Positions 1-11,109 of a DNA stretch of 64,000 nucleotides are shown in pieces. Position numbers and translations under genes: made by a program. The notes beneath the pieces were generated by a model. That model was given only the letters and a program-made list of their open reading frames with translations. It was not told the DNA's origin and did no database searches. Each line of letters opens with the position of its first letter. The first letter of the stretch is position 1. Origin of the DNA: Chlorops oryzae (taxonomy: Eukaryota; Arthropoda; Insecta; Diptera; Chloropidae); assembly GCA_020466095.1 (NCBI GenBank), contig CM035806.1, forward strand, positions 148,321,167 to 148,385,166, given 5' to 3'.

Positions 1-1818
1 ACAACGATAATTTAGAAATAACATACAATTTTACTTATAAATAAATAAGTATAATTGTGTAAAATACTTTTGAAATTACGCAGTTATAAGAAGAACATAA
101 ATAAAATGAATGCCCTCTTCTTAGATCTTAGGTTGACTTTTTCCCCCGATTAGAACATCGAACTGGATGATGCGCCAACCACGTCCACGTGATGTTTTAC
201 ACTTGAGTAAGCGTTACCCAAAAGAAAGCTTCCTGTTAATGGAAGAAGAACCGAGTAATTGAAGTACCAGAAGAGACAGAAAACCAGAGCAAATAGAACA
301 TCTGTGGAATAATAGTAAGATTCACTGTGAAAAGCTTTGTTTCTCATAAAATCGAATTAAGTTCTGCTTACGAATGGTAACACGCTCCCATTTTTCCACC
401 ATGTATAATTCCGTGACCATCAGGTATCGGAACCACCAGTATTTGCAGAATTCCAAAAAGTTTTTGATCATTTCGGCAAATCGACTTGTCTTTGGTATTT
501 TTACTCTATCGTGCTACAAACGAAAGCACATAACCTACTCCGGTTGTTAAAAAAAAAACAACAAATTTCTACTGCGCATCTACGTCACAAGAGAGAATTC
601 AACTGTTTGATTTGTTTACTTTTTGTGTGTGATGCGAAGGAAGTGTCAAAGATTTTTAGCTAAATTTTCAAAATAATGTGTATTCAGATGCAACATTAAA
701 TGATGTCAATTAGCAAAAAAAGCATGATTTGCATGATTGCACGCTTGTACCAGCTATGACTATTTAATACATATGTAGGGCATTGTACCCTCCGCCAACC
801 ATATGGCCTATACAAAACAAAACGGAAATATAGGCTACTAATGTGTTTTATGTTTTTTTCTCTGATTTTCAGCAACCAAACCGCTAACGATGAGTGTGCG
901 ATTAGGGAGACAGGTAACCTGTGAACAAATTTCTTGAATTAACTCGAATTTGACCAATTTTGAGTTGTGACACTCTTGAAGTACATGTGCATTACGCATA
1001 TTTTTTTGCCACTTTTTTGATATTTCATGCAGGAAAGGGTTAATAAAACCATTTGAAATGAAAATTTTTCCCCCAATCATTTAATATTTCATGCAGTCAA
1101 GGGTTAAGAGAAAGTAAACAACGCAGTGAATAAATTTTTAATTTTAGTTCAGGCATCTAGGCGCGCTAGGAAGAATTTTGCGATAGCCACTCACACGCAC
1201 GGTTGCCACATTTGGTGTTTGGGTGCCAAAACTGGCCTTTTATTTTTCATTTGGCACTGTGCCTCTTTTTTTATTGTATTTTTTTTGGCTTTCTTATGCC
1301 ACGAGTAAAATTACTCAATAACAGATGGAAAGCAAAAAAAAAATTTCGGTGTCAGCTAAAATACTTGGTCCATAACATATATAAAATATATATTGGCTCC
1401 TTTTTGGTCGAATTGGCTCTTTTTTTCAATTGTTTTGGCACTTTCATCTCTTTTGAAGTGGCAGCCTTGCTCACACGTATTGCTTGTGCTCTTTGTCTTT
1501 GCTTCGCTTTTTTGTCAGTCACTCGCGAACTCTTGTTAAAGTGTAATACTTGGTTAAAGTGGTTATATATGTTTAAGTGATAACGCGTGCGCATCGTATA
1601 CAAATTTCAGAGACATGCCGATTACTATTTAGTTCGATAGATTAAGCCATCAGCTGTAAAAAAAAGGTGAACGAAAGCTGTTTGGTAAGTTTTAGAAAAT
1701 GTGCTAAACCTTCATTATATATTTTTCACCAATATGCACTAGCGAATGAAATTTTTTCCACATTGGAAGCAAGTACTTTCCTATACCAAGCACATGTAAA
1801 AAAAAAATGAAGAATTAT
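1..1818. other. AT-rich sequence without a supported gene
   Basis: I see no convincing gene or structured element here. The segment is AT-rich. Around 1200-1500 it has a T-rich stretch in which TTGGCNCT/TTGGCAC-like words recur. Two similar words (ATTTCATGCAG followed by AAGGGTTAA) occur near 1022 and 1085, a weak short direct repeat. The open frames on both strands (at most 125 codons) overlap each other across the low-complexity stretch and show no recognisable domain. Confidence 0.6.
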
Positions 1819-2006
1819 GCCTGATCTCCAATAGTGCAGGAATTCCTGCGCATCTATTCCTGCAAACATTGAACACATCCACGCATATGGAATCAGTTTC
1901 AATCAACGACGCTTTAGATTGTTATGTCTTCTATACATATATTTGTATGTGTTAAATGTTTGCAGGAAACGATGCGCAGGAATTCCTGCACTATTGGAAA
2001 TCAGGC
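1819..2006. mobile_element. Palindromic MITE with ~60-bp terminal inverted repeats
   Basis: The first ~60 bases (GCCTGAT.TCCAATAGTGC...) are nearly the exact reverse complement of the last ~60 (...GCACTATTGGAAATCAGGC). Both arms include the internal palindrome GCAGGAATTCCTGC and an ATGTTTGCAGGAA-type word. Only about 65 bases of spacer separate the arms. There is no coding capacity. This is the architecture of a miniature inverted-repeat element moved by a transposase in trans, but the superfamily cannot be assigned because no clear target duplication is visible. It lies 50 bp from a second foldback (2057-2187). Confidence 0.75.
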
Positions 2007-2056
2007 TTTACTTTGCTTTACTTTCGCTACTTCGAGACATACGCCAAAGAGTGCAA

Positions 2057-2187
2057 GGCCGCCAATATAGTGGAAGCAAAGCTGAAGCTGAAGCGTAAGC
2101 TGTCATGTATTTGTTGTTGCCAAAATACAACAAACACATGACAGCTTACGCTTCAGCTTCAGCTTTGCTTCCACTATAATTGCGGCC
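2057..2187. repeat. Long foldback hairpin, ~58-bp arms
   Basis: The sequence from GGCCGCCAATATAGTGGAAGC to GCTTCCACTATAATTGCGGCC is a near-perfect inverted repeat. The arms contain CAAAGCTGAAGCTGAAGCG and its complement and continue through GTAAGCTGTCATG and TTTGTTGTT/AACAAAC almost to the centre, leaving a loop of roughly ten bases. Transcribed RNA from either strand would fold into one long stem. It may be a foldback transposon relic or a hairpin-RNA source; the sequence does not distinguish these. Confidence 0.75.
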
Positions 2188-2710
2188 TAACATTAGAGAT
2201 TGCAATTCGCTCATTGCGGAAATTCCTCTCCCCGCTCTCCTCTCTCCGTCAAACTACGGTTTATTGAAGTGATGTTGACAGTATGTGTAAACGGGCGCAA
2301 TGCAATTTGCATTAGAAAATTAGAAAATACTCTTTGCATAATTACAAAGTAATTGAACTCAAAGGACAGCTTTTCGCGATGGACTCAAATTCATAGCATA
2401 CTTTTTATGATGAAAATTATATATATATTTTTTTTATCCCTTTAAGGGCTCTCTGCTGTTAAAGTAAATACAAAGGAAGTAAAGAGGTCATTCTTTTGAA
2501 GAAAGGAATTCATAGCTGAATTTTCGATGACAGGTCGACTCAAACTGAATAATAGAAATATTATTTTCATTGTAAAAATTTCTCTATGGATTGAAGTTCA
2601 TCGTGCATACCTTTTTACGATTTACTTGGGTCGAAAAATGACCATGTTCATTATATTGTGAAGTAAAAACGATTTCGGAATACCAACTCAAATGCAATTT
2701 ATGTGTTTGG
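2188..2710. other. AT-rich spacer
   Basis: AT-rich sequence between two foldback elements. I see no gene, no recognisable repeat and no splice-bounded open frame of note. Confidence 0.5.
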
Positions 2711-3192
2711 TATAGGAAGCTTATTTGGCCCAAAATTCTTTTTAATGCCTTCACTTCTGTCCCTGTCAATGAAATTCGGTTTTTCTGAAGGAGCAAACCA
2801 AATTAATAAAAAATTAATTTTAACAAAAAATTTATGAATAACGAAATAAAATACTCTAGTCGAATTGAAAAATCTCAAATATTACCAAAACTCCATTTTT
2901 TTCTTTGAAAATTATAGTAACATTGTTGTCTTATCTTGTCTTGTCTTGCCAAACAAGACAACAATGTTACTGTAATTTGCGAGTAAACAAGATGGAAGTT
3001 AGGTAATATTCGATTTTTTCCAATTGGATTAGAGTATTTTATTTCGTTATTCATAAATTTTTAGGTAAAATTTATTTGTTATTTATTTGATTTGCTCTTT
3101 TACGAACACTGATTTTCGTTGACAGAGACAGAAATTTAGGCATTAAAAAGAATTTTGACCCATTTGCTTCTTTAGAGCAAGGTAAATAGTTT
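2711..3192. mobile_element. Large foldback element (~235-bp imperfect arms)
   Basis: The left arm runs from about 2711 to 2935 and the right arm from about 2955 to 3192. Matching blocks, read outside in: CAAAATTCTTTTTAATGCC with its complement near 3140; TTCTGTCNCTGTCAA; GAGCAAANCAAAT; AAAAATTTATGAATAACGAA with its complement near 3050; ACTCTA; and ACAAGACAACAATGTTACT near the centre with its complement just upstream. The arms have diverged by substitutions and small indels, so the element is not recent. It has no open frame and no clear terminal duplication, and its outer limits are approximate. Confidence 0.7.
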
Positions 3193-4092
3193 TATATTCC
3201 TTTCCTAGATTTCAATTTCTTCGACGAGTTCTTGGCTTAGCCACTGTATGCATTTTAAAGTAATATTCATGCTCGGGAAAATAAAGACTTTACTCTTTCA
3301 TCACACGGCATGACCTTCGCTTGTTTTAAATGAAGTTTAATGTAGCCGTTCGTAAGGAAGAGGTATTTAGAATATCGCGCTTCACCCTGGTTGTTGTTTT
3401 TAAGAGCACGCCCTAAGAAACATGCTATACCCACATAAAAAAGAAAAGAAAAATACAGATGTTGACGGTTGGTCATCAGAAGCCCAAGAGAAAGCAAACA
3501 GGTTTTGGCATAGGTTTTCCAATCGATCACATGCCATATCACTCAATTCTCGGTTGCTTTTTCTTCCTCAATGGTTGCACGTTGCCTTCTTATTCGTTGT
3601 TTTCTTATTTTCCCGCTTTTGAATTACTCTCTCATACTCCCTAAAAAGTTGCTCGTGTTTTCACATGATTTGTATTTAGCAAAGCGTCAAAGTGAATGCA
3701 ATATAACAACGGTATACCTATTACTGAAATCAATTTACAATTCTCGTGTGACGTCACACAAACAATCACATAAGCAAATCGAACGGATTGCGCAATGGGT
3801 TATCAAGCTTCCTTCTTCTCTATGTTCTTCTTTGCTTCCCGCTTCAATTTTTTTTTGTTGCGATTTGAGCGGGTTGGTTTGTTTCATGTAGGACGTTTTT
3901 TTTGATTTACAAATTTCTGGTAAATTATTAATGGAGCATGTTCGATTGAAAAAAACATAGAAAACAAAAAAACTTTAAATGCGTTCGGTATAATTTCGGC
4001 AAAAATGTTTGCTCAAATTAAAATAAATGCTTCAGAAGAAGTTTAGGGGATTAACAAAACTGAATATTAGACATAAATACATACATACACGT
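3193..4092. other. Non-coding stretch
   Basis: I see no supported gene. Several overlapping 60-106 codon frames on the plus strand (3422-3891) lie in shifted registers over the same bases and have no domain signature. The sequence contains TACATACATACACGTG at its right edge, a very common simple motif in fly intergenic DNA. Confidence 0.5.
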
Positions 4093-4176
4093 GCGTGGCT
4101 GCTTGGTTTGAAGCGTCGCTTCGTACAATTGAGCGTTTTGTTGTCGGTGGGTTCGAATCCCACAAATGAAGATTTT
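4093..4176 (+). mobile_element. tRNA-related SINE head or tRNA pseudogene
   Basis: A tRNA-like pol III unit. It contains a box-A-like TGGCTGCTTGG, an exact box B GGTTCGAATCC inside a GTGGG/CCCAC T-arm, and a T6 run (about 4172-4177) that could terminate pol III. A functional tRNA is unlikely because the 5' and 3' segments do not form a 7-bp acceptor stem and the anticodon arm is poor. The 3' flank (ATGAAGATTTTTTAAA) resembles the sequence after the tRNA-like unit near 39800, suggesting one dispersed SINE family. Confidence 0.55.
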
Positions 4177-4327
4177 TTAAAATAAACTTTAATTTATTTC
4201 AATTGTAAAAAGCAATTTAGAAAATTGGGTTGAAAAAGTAGAGCTGATTAGGGGGAATTTTTTTTCGGGAGTTATTGAACCCAACCACTTACGAAACAAC
4301 CTTCAGTTTATATATATATGTACCCAC

Positions 4328-4788
4328 CAGTGTTGTCGGAAGTACTACAGTTTTACTATTTTGCTACAATTTAATCACCCGTGCTACTAGACTACTAAAA
4401 TAGAGATCTTACTACAATTTAATAAGGTGATAGCAGTTCTACAACAAGTAAAACTCGACAAAAACAACAGAGAGGTTTTTGTTTTTGTGGCGAGTACCAC
4501 CAAATGTCAAATATGTTTCTTGTGAGTACAGAAATGTCAATATCAACTAATGTATAAAAAAACAAATTTGTAAACAAACAACATATGTAACATTTAAATC
4601 TGAGTTTTGCACCTTGGTATCCGTCAAACATCCTGGAAATATTTTTTTAAGATAAGTGCTTTCGTTAAATATTATATTTGCAACCCATTTTATATGATTT
4701 CATAAAAGTACATTGTACAAAATGCGCTAAAATATTACTAAAACGAGTAAATTATAGTACTAAATGAAAATTGAAAACGGCAGCACTG
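4328..4788. mobile_element. hAT-like non-autonomous element
   Basis: Terminal inverted repeats CAGTGTTGTCG (left) and, in complement, CAGTGCTGCCG (right) match the usual CAGTG-type hAT ends. The 8 bp on each side (GTACCCAC and ATACCTAT) match at five of eight positions, consistent with a decayed 8-bp hAT target duplication. Sub-terminal sequence is also partly inverted (TACTACAGTTTTACTA on the left; TAGTACTATAATTTACTCG in complement on the right). There is no transposase frame. It ends 43 bp before another hAT-type element. Confidence 0.6.
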
Positions 4789-4831
4789 ATACCTATTTTG
4801 CCACACGTACTACCCTTGAGTCATATACACC

Positions 4832-6059
4832 CAGGGCCGGCGAAAGGGGTATGGTGGGTATAGAGTCTACCATACATGGGACCATATAGAACTATAGCTG
4901 CAACTTCCACCAAATTTTGGCGCGTTATGGCATGATTTGGTGAAAAAGTTCAACTGTGGTGAACCACGCCATAAGCCGAGTGTTGTGGTGAACCACGTAA
5001 TAATAAGTGTGGTGTACCACGTAATAGCTTTTGGGCGAAGTTGCAGCTATAGTTCTATATGCATGGGACTCAAGTGTGTATGGAATACCATACGTGGGAA
5101 TCATATAGTTATATAGGGGACACTTACATCAACAACCGAATTCCGTGGTGAACTAGTGATGCTATAATTTTTTGAGTATTCACTAAATTTTGTAATTAAA
5201 CATACTTGCGTTGAAATTTTTGAATGTTGTCTTTTTAATGTAAAACTTTTTAAGTTTTTTATGATAGTTTATGCAGTTCTGTACCCTTTTACATTCAGAA
5301 GAGATTCAAAAATATATAGTTTATGCATTCTATTTAGCATGATATGTAATAAGTACTTGAGCTACTAGTTATGTATCGAGCAATTTTAGTTATGATATCA
5401 CTGAATATTTCATATCAGCTGTTCTGCAGTGGAATTCAAACTTGTTGAGAATCGGTCATATCCGACGCATGAGTACTCTGCTTTAGCGTTCCTCACATAT
5501 ATGAGCAAAATTATCTCATTGTTTTTAACATATTTTGCTGTAAAATATAATGAGTTCTTATAAAAAACCTTTGATTAACACTTATATATATCTGATTTTT
5601 AACAAAAATTTTAGTTCATGTTACAAGATTATAAAATATTTGTTAGACCGGCACCGGAATTTTGCAGGGGGCGTGCTACGTTTTTGATTTTTGTCCATAA
5701 GAATGCATGCACAGGGGGCCTACTTCAATTCAACACACACGTTTTTTGCCAAGTGCCATCTATAGTACTATATGGTGGGAATACTCAATCTACGTTAAAT
5801 GTACACAGGTGTAAAAAGAAGCACTGCAGTTAACAGTCAACACTGCACCATACCTTCTTCGGGTGACAGTGAATACGCAAATAAGAAGAAAATCCCTTTG
5901 TCATAAGAAAAAGAGTAGTGTAGACATCACTGGAGGAGGCGATTAAAGGCCCATTTCAAATGCTCCGAAAGCTAGTTGCGAGAAAGCAAGGCTTCACCCC
6001 CCTCCCTCCCCACAAACACCCCATTCCATACATGGGAGACTCACGTTTTGCCGGCCCTG
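4832..6059. mobile_element. hAT non-autonomous element with intact 8-bp target duplication
   Basis: The element begins CAGGGCCGGCGAAA and ends in the complement of CAGGGCCGGCAAAA, 14-bp TIRs with one mismatch. It is flanked on both sides by the identical 8-bp sequence TATACACC (4824-4831 and 6060-6067). TIRs starting CAGGG with an 8-bp target duplication are diagnostic of the hAT superfamily. No frame encodes the RNase-H-like core or BED finger of a transposase; the longest frame (5618-5833) has no recognisable feature. A secondary inverted repeat lies inside (4871-5067), together with three copies of a GTGGTGAACCACG-like palindrome. Confidence 0.88.
4871..5067. repeat. Inverted repeat inside the hAT element
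   Basis: The left arm is 4871-4907 (CATACATGGGACCATATAGA...GCAACTTC) and the right arm 5037-5067 (GAAGTTGCAGCTATAGTTCT...CATGGG). Between them are three variants of GTGGTGAACCACG, each a short palindrome, at about 4956, 4984 and 5010. This could be an older MITE swallowed by the larger element, or sub-terminal transposase-binding repeats. Confidence 0.65.
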
Positions 6060-6419
6060 TATACACCATCGAGTATACTAAATGTTTAACAAAAATACCA
6101 AGCCATAAATTCAAAAAAGGAGCTCAAGAACCCTACTCCAAGGGTGCTCTTTTGAAGTTATTCCGCAAACTATACCAGATGGATCTACATACATATGTAC
6201 ATACATATATGGATTCAAACTCGGATTCAGCGACCCCTAAAATATACATATATACATAGTAAGCATAGTGAGACCCCTGGGTCGGATAATTTTTTTGTTG
6301 TTGTGGGGCTGTGTAAATCTTTTTCAGGACTATTGCCCTTATTTAATTGTTCGAAAAAATAATATAAATGATACTTAGTGAAAATCTCGAATTGTTTGAA
6401 GTAATCTTCATTGGAGTTC

Positions 6420-6455
6420 ACCGCTCACCACTCACCGCTCACCGCTCACCGCTCT
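6420..6455. repeat. CTCACCG short tandem repeat
   Basis: Four to five copies of a (CG)CTCACCA/G heptamer-like unit. Confidence 0.7.
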
Positions 6456-6632
6456 GCCGGTTTAATTACTTTCGCAATTCATCAGAGCTGCGTACACTGC
6501 AGCGCTCCAAGGCACAAATTGACACTTTTCGGACTAACTTTGCTTATTCCAATTCCGTCAATTTTAATGGCGTCATAAATCATAAAAACATGTTGACACT
6601 ACGGTAATGGGACAATAGACCAATAGACGGAA

Positions 6633-6638
<6 letters not shown>

Positions 6639-6697
<59 letters not shown>
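6639..6697. repeat. (AG)n microsatellite
   Basis: An uninterrupted AG dinucleotide run of about 29 units. Confidence 0.95.
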
Positions 6698-6702
<5 letters not shown>

Positions 6703-7203
6703 GAAGCGACGAAAGGAGCTTTGTATGCTTGGCATCGCATTTTCAAAGTGAAACTTTGTTAATTATGTCAGCCTATGTCCTTTTGTGCACACTTCTATAG
6801 CGCTTCAACAACAATGCTTCTCGTCGAGCTGAGTTCAAGGGCCAAAAGCTCAATATACAGTCTCAATAATAAAGGCAAAATCCATACTGATTCATTTGAT
6901 GCTTGACGGCATAGACCGAATAGAATCGGCTCGTTCATCGAATGTACGGGATGTCGGGATGATGCGTTAGCGATGTGAAGTGGGTGCTGCATGCGTTAAG
7001 GAAATCTCATCGCTCATAATATTGGTTGACACTTTGGGCGCTAGAAATGACGCCGGCGAATTAGAATGCGGGTCGAAATGCTTTGTTCCCGTGGTTTTTC
7101 TTTTTTTTTTTTTTTGCCTTGACACCTTGGTGATGGAGCATTCGACGATAACACTAGTTTTCAAATAATTAATTTTTATTTTTTCAGAAGCTCTAAATGC
7201 ACT

Positions 7204-7436
7204 TTTCTTCTAGTCTTCTAGGCCTTCTAACACCAAAATAATATTTGAGAAAAATTTCTTTAAAGCTTTTTTTTTAGAATGATATGAGGAAGAAAAATTT
7301 CGCATCCGAAAATTTCCCATCCGATTGCGAAAAATTATCCATTAAATTAAAGAAAATTACCCCTCAAACATTTTTTCTAACATTGTTTTAAGATCGTTTT
7401 AGAAAATAAGATTCTAGAGACCTTAAACCTTAAAAA
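7204..7436 (+). repeat. Unclassified dispersed repeat, copy 1
   Basis: This segment is recognisably homologous to 49856-50128 and, in inverse orientation, to about 15205-15350. Shared words in order are TCTAGGCCTTCTTAACAC-like, AATATTTGA, CATCCGATT, ATTATCC, TAAAGAAAATTA, CATTGTTTTAAGATCG, TTAGAAAATNAGATTCT and GACCTTTAA.TCTTAAAAAAA. There is no coding capacity. It abuts the DINE-like element beginning near 7437. The inverse copy sits inside a hAT-like element, so this may be hAT interior sequence; that is inference. Confidence 0.6.
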
Positions 7437-8215
7437 AAACAAGTAAGGGTGTTATAGTCAGGCGAGCCTGACAATAGAATACCCGACAAAGACACATATG
7501 TTCAAAGAATTCAAAAAAAAATAATATCAAGAAGTGTTTAAGACCATTAGGGGCCCCATATACCGACTTTTGATAGATTTCTTTATGAAAACTGCCCCTT
7601 TGCCACGCCCACTTTTCCAATTTTTGCTGAACTATAATCGGAGGCTTAAATATACGCTCAAATTTTAAGTTTCATTGAAATATTTGGAAAAAGTCAGATT
7701 TTGGGGCAGTTTTGGGATTTTTGTGACAGACCCTAGTACTGGAGGTACCCTTAAAAATGGACCGATCAAGGAAAGATGTTTAAGGCTACAAAGGAAGCAT
7801 AAGTGCCAAATTTCGTTCAAGTCCCATTTGAATTTCGGGTGTAGGAGACAATTTTCGAAACCCGCCCTTCTGCCACGCCCACTTTTTCAACTTTTGGAAA
7901 TAATATTACTGGCCTTTAAATATGTTCAAATATCAATTTTCATCAAAATATCTTGAAAAACTGCGATTTTAGAGCAGTTTTTGTGATTTTCGTAACAGAC
8001 TCTAGTACTCTAGGTACCCGGTAGAGTAGCCCTAGGTAACTGTATACAGACAGACGGACGGACAGACAGACGGACATGTCTAGATCGAATCTCCTGGTGA
8101 CGCTGATCATATCTATATATATATTTTGTATGGTCTATCTCGACTGTTTCTGGGTGTTACACACAACCACACAAACGCAATATACCCTTGACACAGATTG
8201 TGTCGGGTATAAAAA
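7437..8215 (+). mobile_element. DINE-1/Helentron-like non-autonomous element
   Basis: It starts with AACAAGTAAGGGTGTTATAG and a small hairpin (GTCAGG-CGAG-CCTGAC), followed by AATACCCGACA. It ends with TATACCC, a hairpin GACACA-GAT-TGTGTC and GGGTATAA. Inside are two GCCACGCCCACTTTT words, a GACAGACGGACGGACAG microsatellite-like core and the ACATG.CTAGATCGAATC...CTGATCATATCTATATATATATTTTGTATGG module. These blocks are the hallmarks of the very abundant fly DINE-1/INE-1-type repeats (established knowledge; assignment from memory). No Rep/helicase frame is present. A second, rearranged copy lies at about 37640-38175. The terminal TATAA joins a segment also found next to the element at 19091-19510. 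Confidence 0.7.
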
Positions 8216-8280
8216 CGGAATAGAATTCTTCGCGCAGGTAGACAGGTTACTTATGAACAAGGTCCACATCATAACTTTTG
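8209..8280. repeat. Short segment shared with 19508-19580
   Basis: TATAAAAACGGAATAGAATTCTTCGCGCAGGTAGACAGGT... closely matches ATAACAAAAACGGAATAGAATTTTCCGTGCAGGTAGAGAGGT... at 19508-19580. In both places the segment begins exactly at the right border of a mobile element, so it is either older repeat DNA used twice as a target or part of a larger unit. Confidence 0.6.
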
Positions 8281-9299
8281 AGCGTTATTGCAAATTTAAA
8301 GCTTAAACTTGTTATTTTCATTGCTTAATATTTTTTTTTTCAAAACCCCCCAAAAAATATTCCACAAAAAATTCGTACTAAAATGGCCAAAATCGATGAA
8401 AAAATTGCATTCTAATGAATCGGGAAAAATTCTGCTAACTAGTGTAATTGAAGTGTGCTGAAAATTATGCTGCATTCTATTGCAGTGGAACTAAGGCCGG
8501 TCTATCCCGACATTTAAGTGTTTGAAAACAAAACAAAAAAAAAAAGCCTCTCGCATTTTGAGGGAGCATAGTTGTGAAATTTACATACATACATACAATA
8601 CATCCATACAAAAATATCTAACCGGTTCCATGACATGTAGAAACTGAAAGAAGCACATTAAGGTCTATTTTGTTTTTTGATTCGCAGAGCTGAAAAGGAA
8701 AAGATTTATTTAAAAAATTTAATACATTCGATTGCCAGTGCCAAAATGTCGTGAATCGCATCGACTAGGTGTACGGCTTAAGATGAGGACAATAACAAAA
8801 ACAATAACGCAAACGCGAACGTTAACGAAAACAGAAAGGGAAAGGGAAAGGGAAAGAGAAAGAGAAACAAAAGCAATGACTGCAGTATCGCTCGATAAAC
8901 GGCATAAGCGACATCAGCCTACAATTCATTACGGCATTAATTCCGCCACGTGTCATCTTGATAAATTGCGTTCCAAGTTTGATTAAAAAACTTTGGCGGA
9001 AACGGATGTGCGAACACGGATCGAACGTACTGGGCCGGGATAAAAAGGTTTCTTTTTGTTGTTGTTGCTGTTCTTTTAAAGGCTTATTGTTCGATTGTAT
9101 GGGCGGGTGTGTTTTTAATTTTAAAAGACAACAACAACAACAACACCACCAGAAGGAATTAACAGATATAAGGATAATCTTTTCAGTATCGTACAGCAGC
9201 TGCCAGCCAAATGCATCGCATAATCTAATGACTCTGGCTCAAAGTCATACATTGAGTGCTTTTTCTATTTATTTCTATTTATCTTAAGGCTTTTGTGCA
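8281..9299. other. Non-coding stretch with simple repeats
   Basis: This holds a GGAAAGGGAAAG/AGAAAGAG hexamer run (about 8834-8866) and an inverted repeat at about 9055-9146. In the inverted repeat, GTTGTTGTTGCTGTTCTTTTAAA pairs with TTTTAAAAGACAACAACAACAAC. I see no supported gene. Confidence 0.5.
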
Positions 9300-9330
9300 G
9301 AAAGAGAGAGAAGAGAGAGAGAGAGAGAGA

Positions 9331-9377
<47 letters not shown>

Positions 9378-10376
9378 TGAGAGAAGAGAGAGAGAGAGAG
9401 AAGAGAGAGATAGAGAGAGATAAAGAGAGAAGAGAGATAGAGAGAGAGAGATAAGAAGAGATAAAGAAATAAAGAGAGAGATAAGAGAGAGATAAGAGAG
9501 ATAAAGAGAGAGATAAAGAAGAGGAGATAAAGAGAGAGATAAAGAGAGAAGAAAGAGAGAGATAAAGAGAGAGATAAAAGAGAGGATAAAGAGAGAGAAT
9601 AGAGAGAGAAAGAAGAGATAAAGAGAGAGATAAAGAGAGAGATAAAGAGAGAGATAAAGAGAGAGATAAAAGAGAGAGATAAAGAGAGAGATAGAAGAGA
9701 GAGAGAAAGAGTAGAGAAAATAAAGAGAGAGATAAAGAGAGAGATAAAAGAGAGAGATAAAGAGAGAGATAAAGAGAGAGATAAAGAGAGAGATAAAGAG
9801 AGAGATAAAGAAAAGAGAGAGATAAAGAGAGAGAGAGTAAAGAGAGAGATAAGAGAGAGAGATAAAGAGAGAGATAAAGAGAGAGATAAAGAGAGAGATA
9901 AGAAGAGAGAAAGAGAGAGAAAGAGAGAGAGATAAAGAGAGAGAGAGAGAAAGAGAGAGAGATAAAGAGAGAGAGAAAAAGAGAGAGAGATAAAGAGAGA
10001 GAGATAAAGAGAGAGAGAAAGATAGAGAAATAGAGAGAGTCAAAGAGATAGAGCGTGAGTGTAAAAGAAGAAGGAAGCGAGAGAGAGAGAAAGAGAGAGA
10101 AAAAGAAAGAAAGAAAGAGAGAGAGAAAAGAGAAAAAGAGAGAGAGAGAAAAAAGAAAGAAAAGAGAAAAAGAGAAAAAAAGAAAAAAAGAGAAAGAGAT
10201 AAAGAAATAGAAAGAGAGAGAGAAAAGAGAAATAGAAAGAAAGAGAAAAAAGAGATAAAGAGAGAAAAAAAAAAAGAAGAGAATATTGAGAAAGATGGAG
10301 AAAGATGAGAAAGATAGAGAAAAGAGAGAAAGAGAGAGAGAGAGAAATATAGAGCAAGAGATAGCGAGGGAGAGAG
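9300..10376. repeat. ~1.1-kb GA-rich satellite with GAGAGAGATAAA units
   Basis: An almost pure purine tract on the plus strand. It opens with AG runs and becomes a 12-bp tandem array (GAGAGAGATAAA) for several hundred bases with 1-2 base register slips. It then decays into AAAGAGAG and AAAAAGAGA mixtures. The long minus-strand open frames (up to 415 codons of Ser/Leu/Phe/Ile) are read-through of this array and are not genes. Confidence 0.95.
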
Positions 10377-11101
10377 AGTTAAAATGATGTCTGGAGAGTT
10401 CGAAGGATGTGCTTGCCATATACATACATATCTATGTATGTTTATTAAATGTTTTATCATGGTTTTTCTTCTTTTCAGGAAAGCAAAGATTTGAGAAGAT
10501 CGTATAATTGAAATTTGTGGCAGCAATCAACTCGGCTATTTAACTTCAATTTACGTATAGTCGGATTTAATATGCCGTTTCTCTCGACTTCAATATAAAG
10601 TGCTGCTGTTCATGGGGCCATTTCGCTCTCATCACGTACAAGACCTTGATGAGCATGTCTCGAAGTGACCCAACGTTCCATTTTATTATTTTGGTAAGTA
10701 CCATAATTTTTATTTTTATTTTTTAACCGTCTGTTGTTCAAATAGCCAGTTAAATAAAGATTTTGAATGGCTCGATTCGACCCATCGTCTAAGCTTTCGT
10801 GTTTATCTTCGGAACACTCAAAATGTTGAAGAAAATTTATTCGGATAAGGCAGTTAAATGAACTTAAATTAAGTAAGAGGTCATGTTCAAAAGGGGGAAT
10901 GAAAATAAGAACAAAAAAAAATGCGTTGTGAAAAATCCTTACCTGCTCCCTTAAATTAGCATTTCATCCGTTATAGAGGAGTTAAGGAGTATTGGGGTAG
11001 CGGAGGTTGGTAATAGCTTACAGTGATCTGAATTTGAGAAAGCAACTGCAAAAAGTCTAAAACGGAAAATCTTATTAATGAAGTGAAATTATCAGTGGTT
11101 C
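10377..11101. other. Non-coding stretch
   Basis: AT-rich sequence with a TATACATACATATCTATGTATG tract near 10420. I see no gene-like structure. Confidence 0.5.
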
Positions 11102-11109
11102 AATTAGAC

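Larger units (their letters stand above)
6068..7203. other. Non-coding stretch with simple repeats
   Basis: This contains a CTCACCG heptamer array (about 6420-6455), a long AG dinucleotide run (6639-6697) and a T run near 7099. Open frames of 60-79 codons are short and without domains. I see no gene. Confidence 0.5.

Noticed and set aside
840..900. Splice acceptor (T-rich tract then CAG at about 870)
   Set aside because: No matching donor or downstream coding frame; such signals are frequent by chance in T-rich DNA.
2057..2187. microRNA precursor
   Set aside because: The stem is longer and more perfect than animal pre-miRNAs and lacks their flanking structure; a foldback element is more likely.
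4093..4176. Functional tRNA gene
   Set aside because: Box B is perfect but there is no 7-bp acceptor stem and the anticodon arm is poor; treated as SINE head or pseudogene.
6639..6697. Promoter GAGA element
   Set aside because: A plain AG microsatellite with no associated core promoter.
9265..10526. Minus-strand open frames of 386 and 415 codons
   Set aside because: They are Ser/Leu/Phe/Ile strings translated from the GA/GATAAA array in two frames at once. There is no domain, and both frames stay open only because the repeat lacks stop codons.
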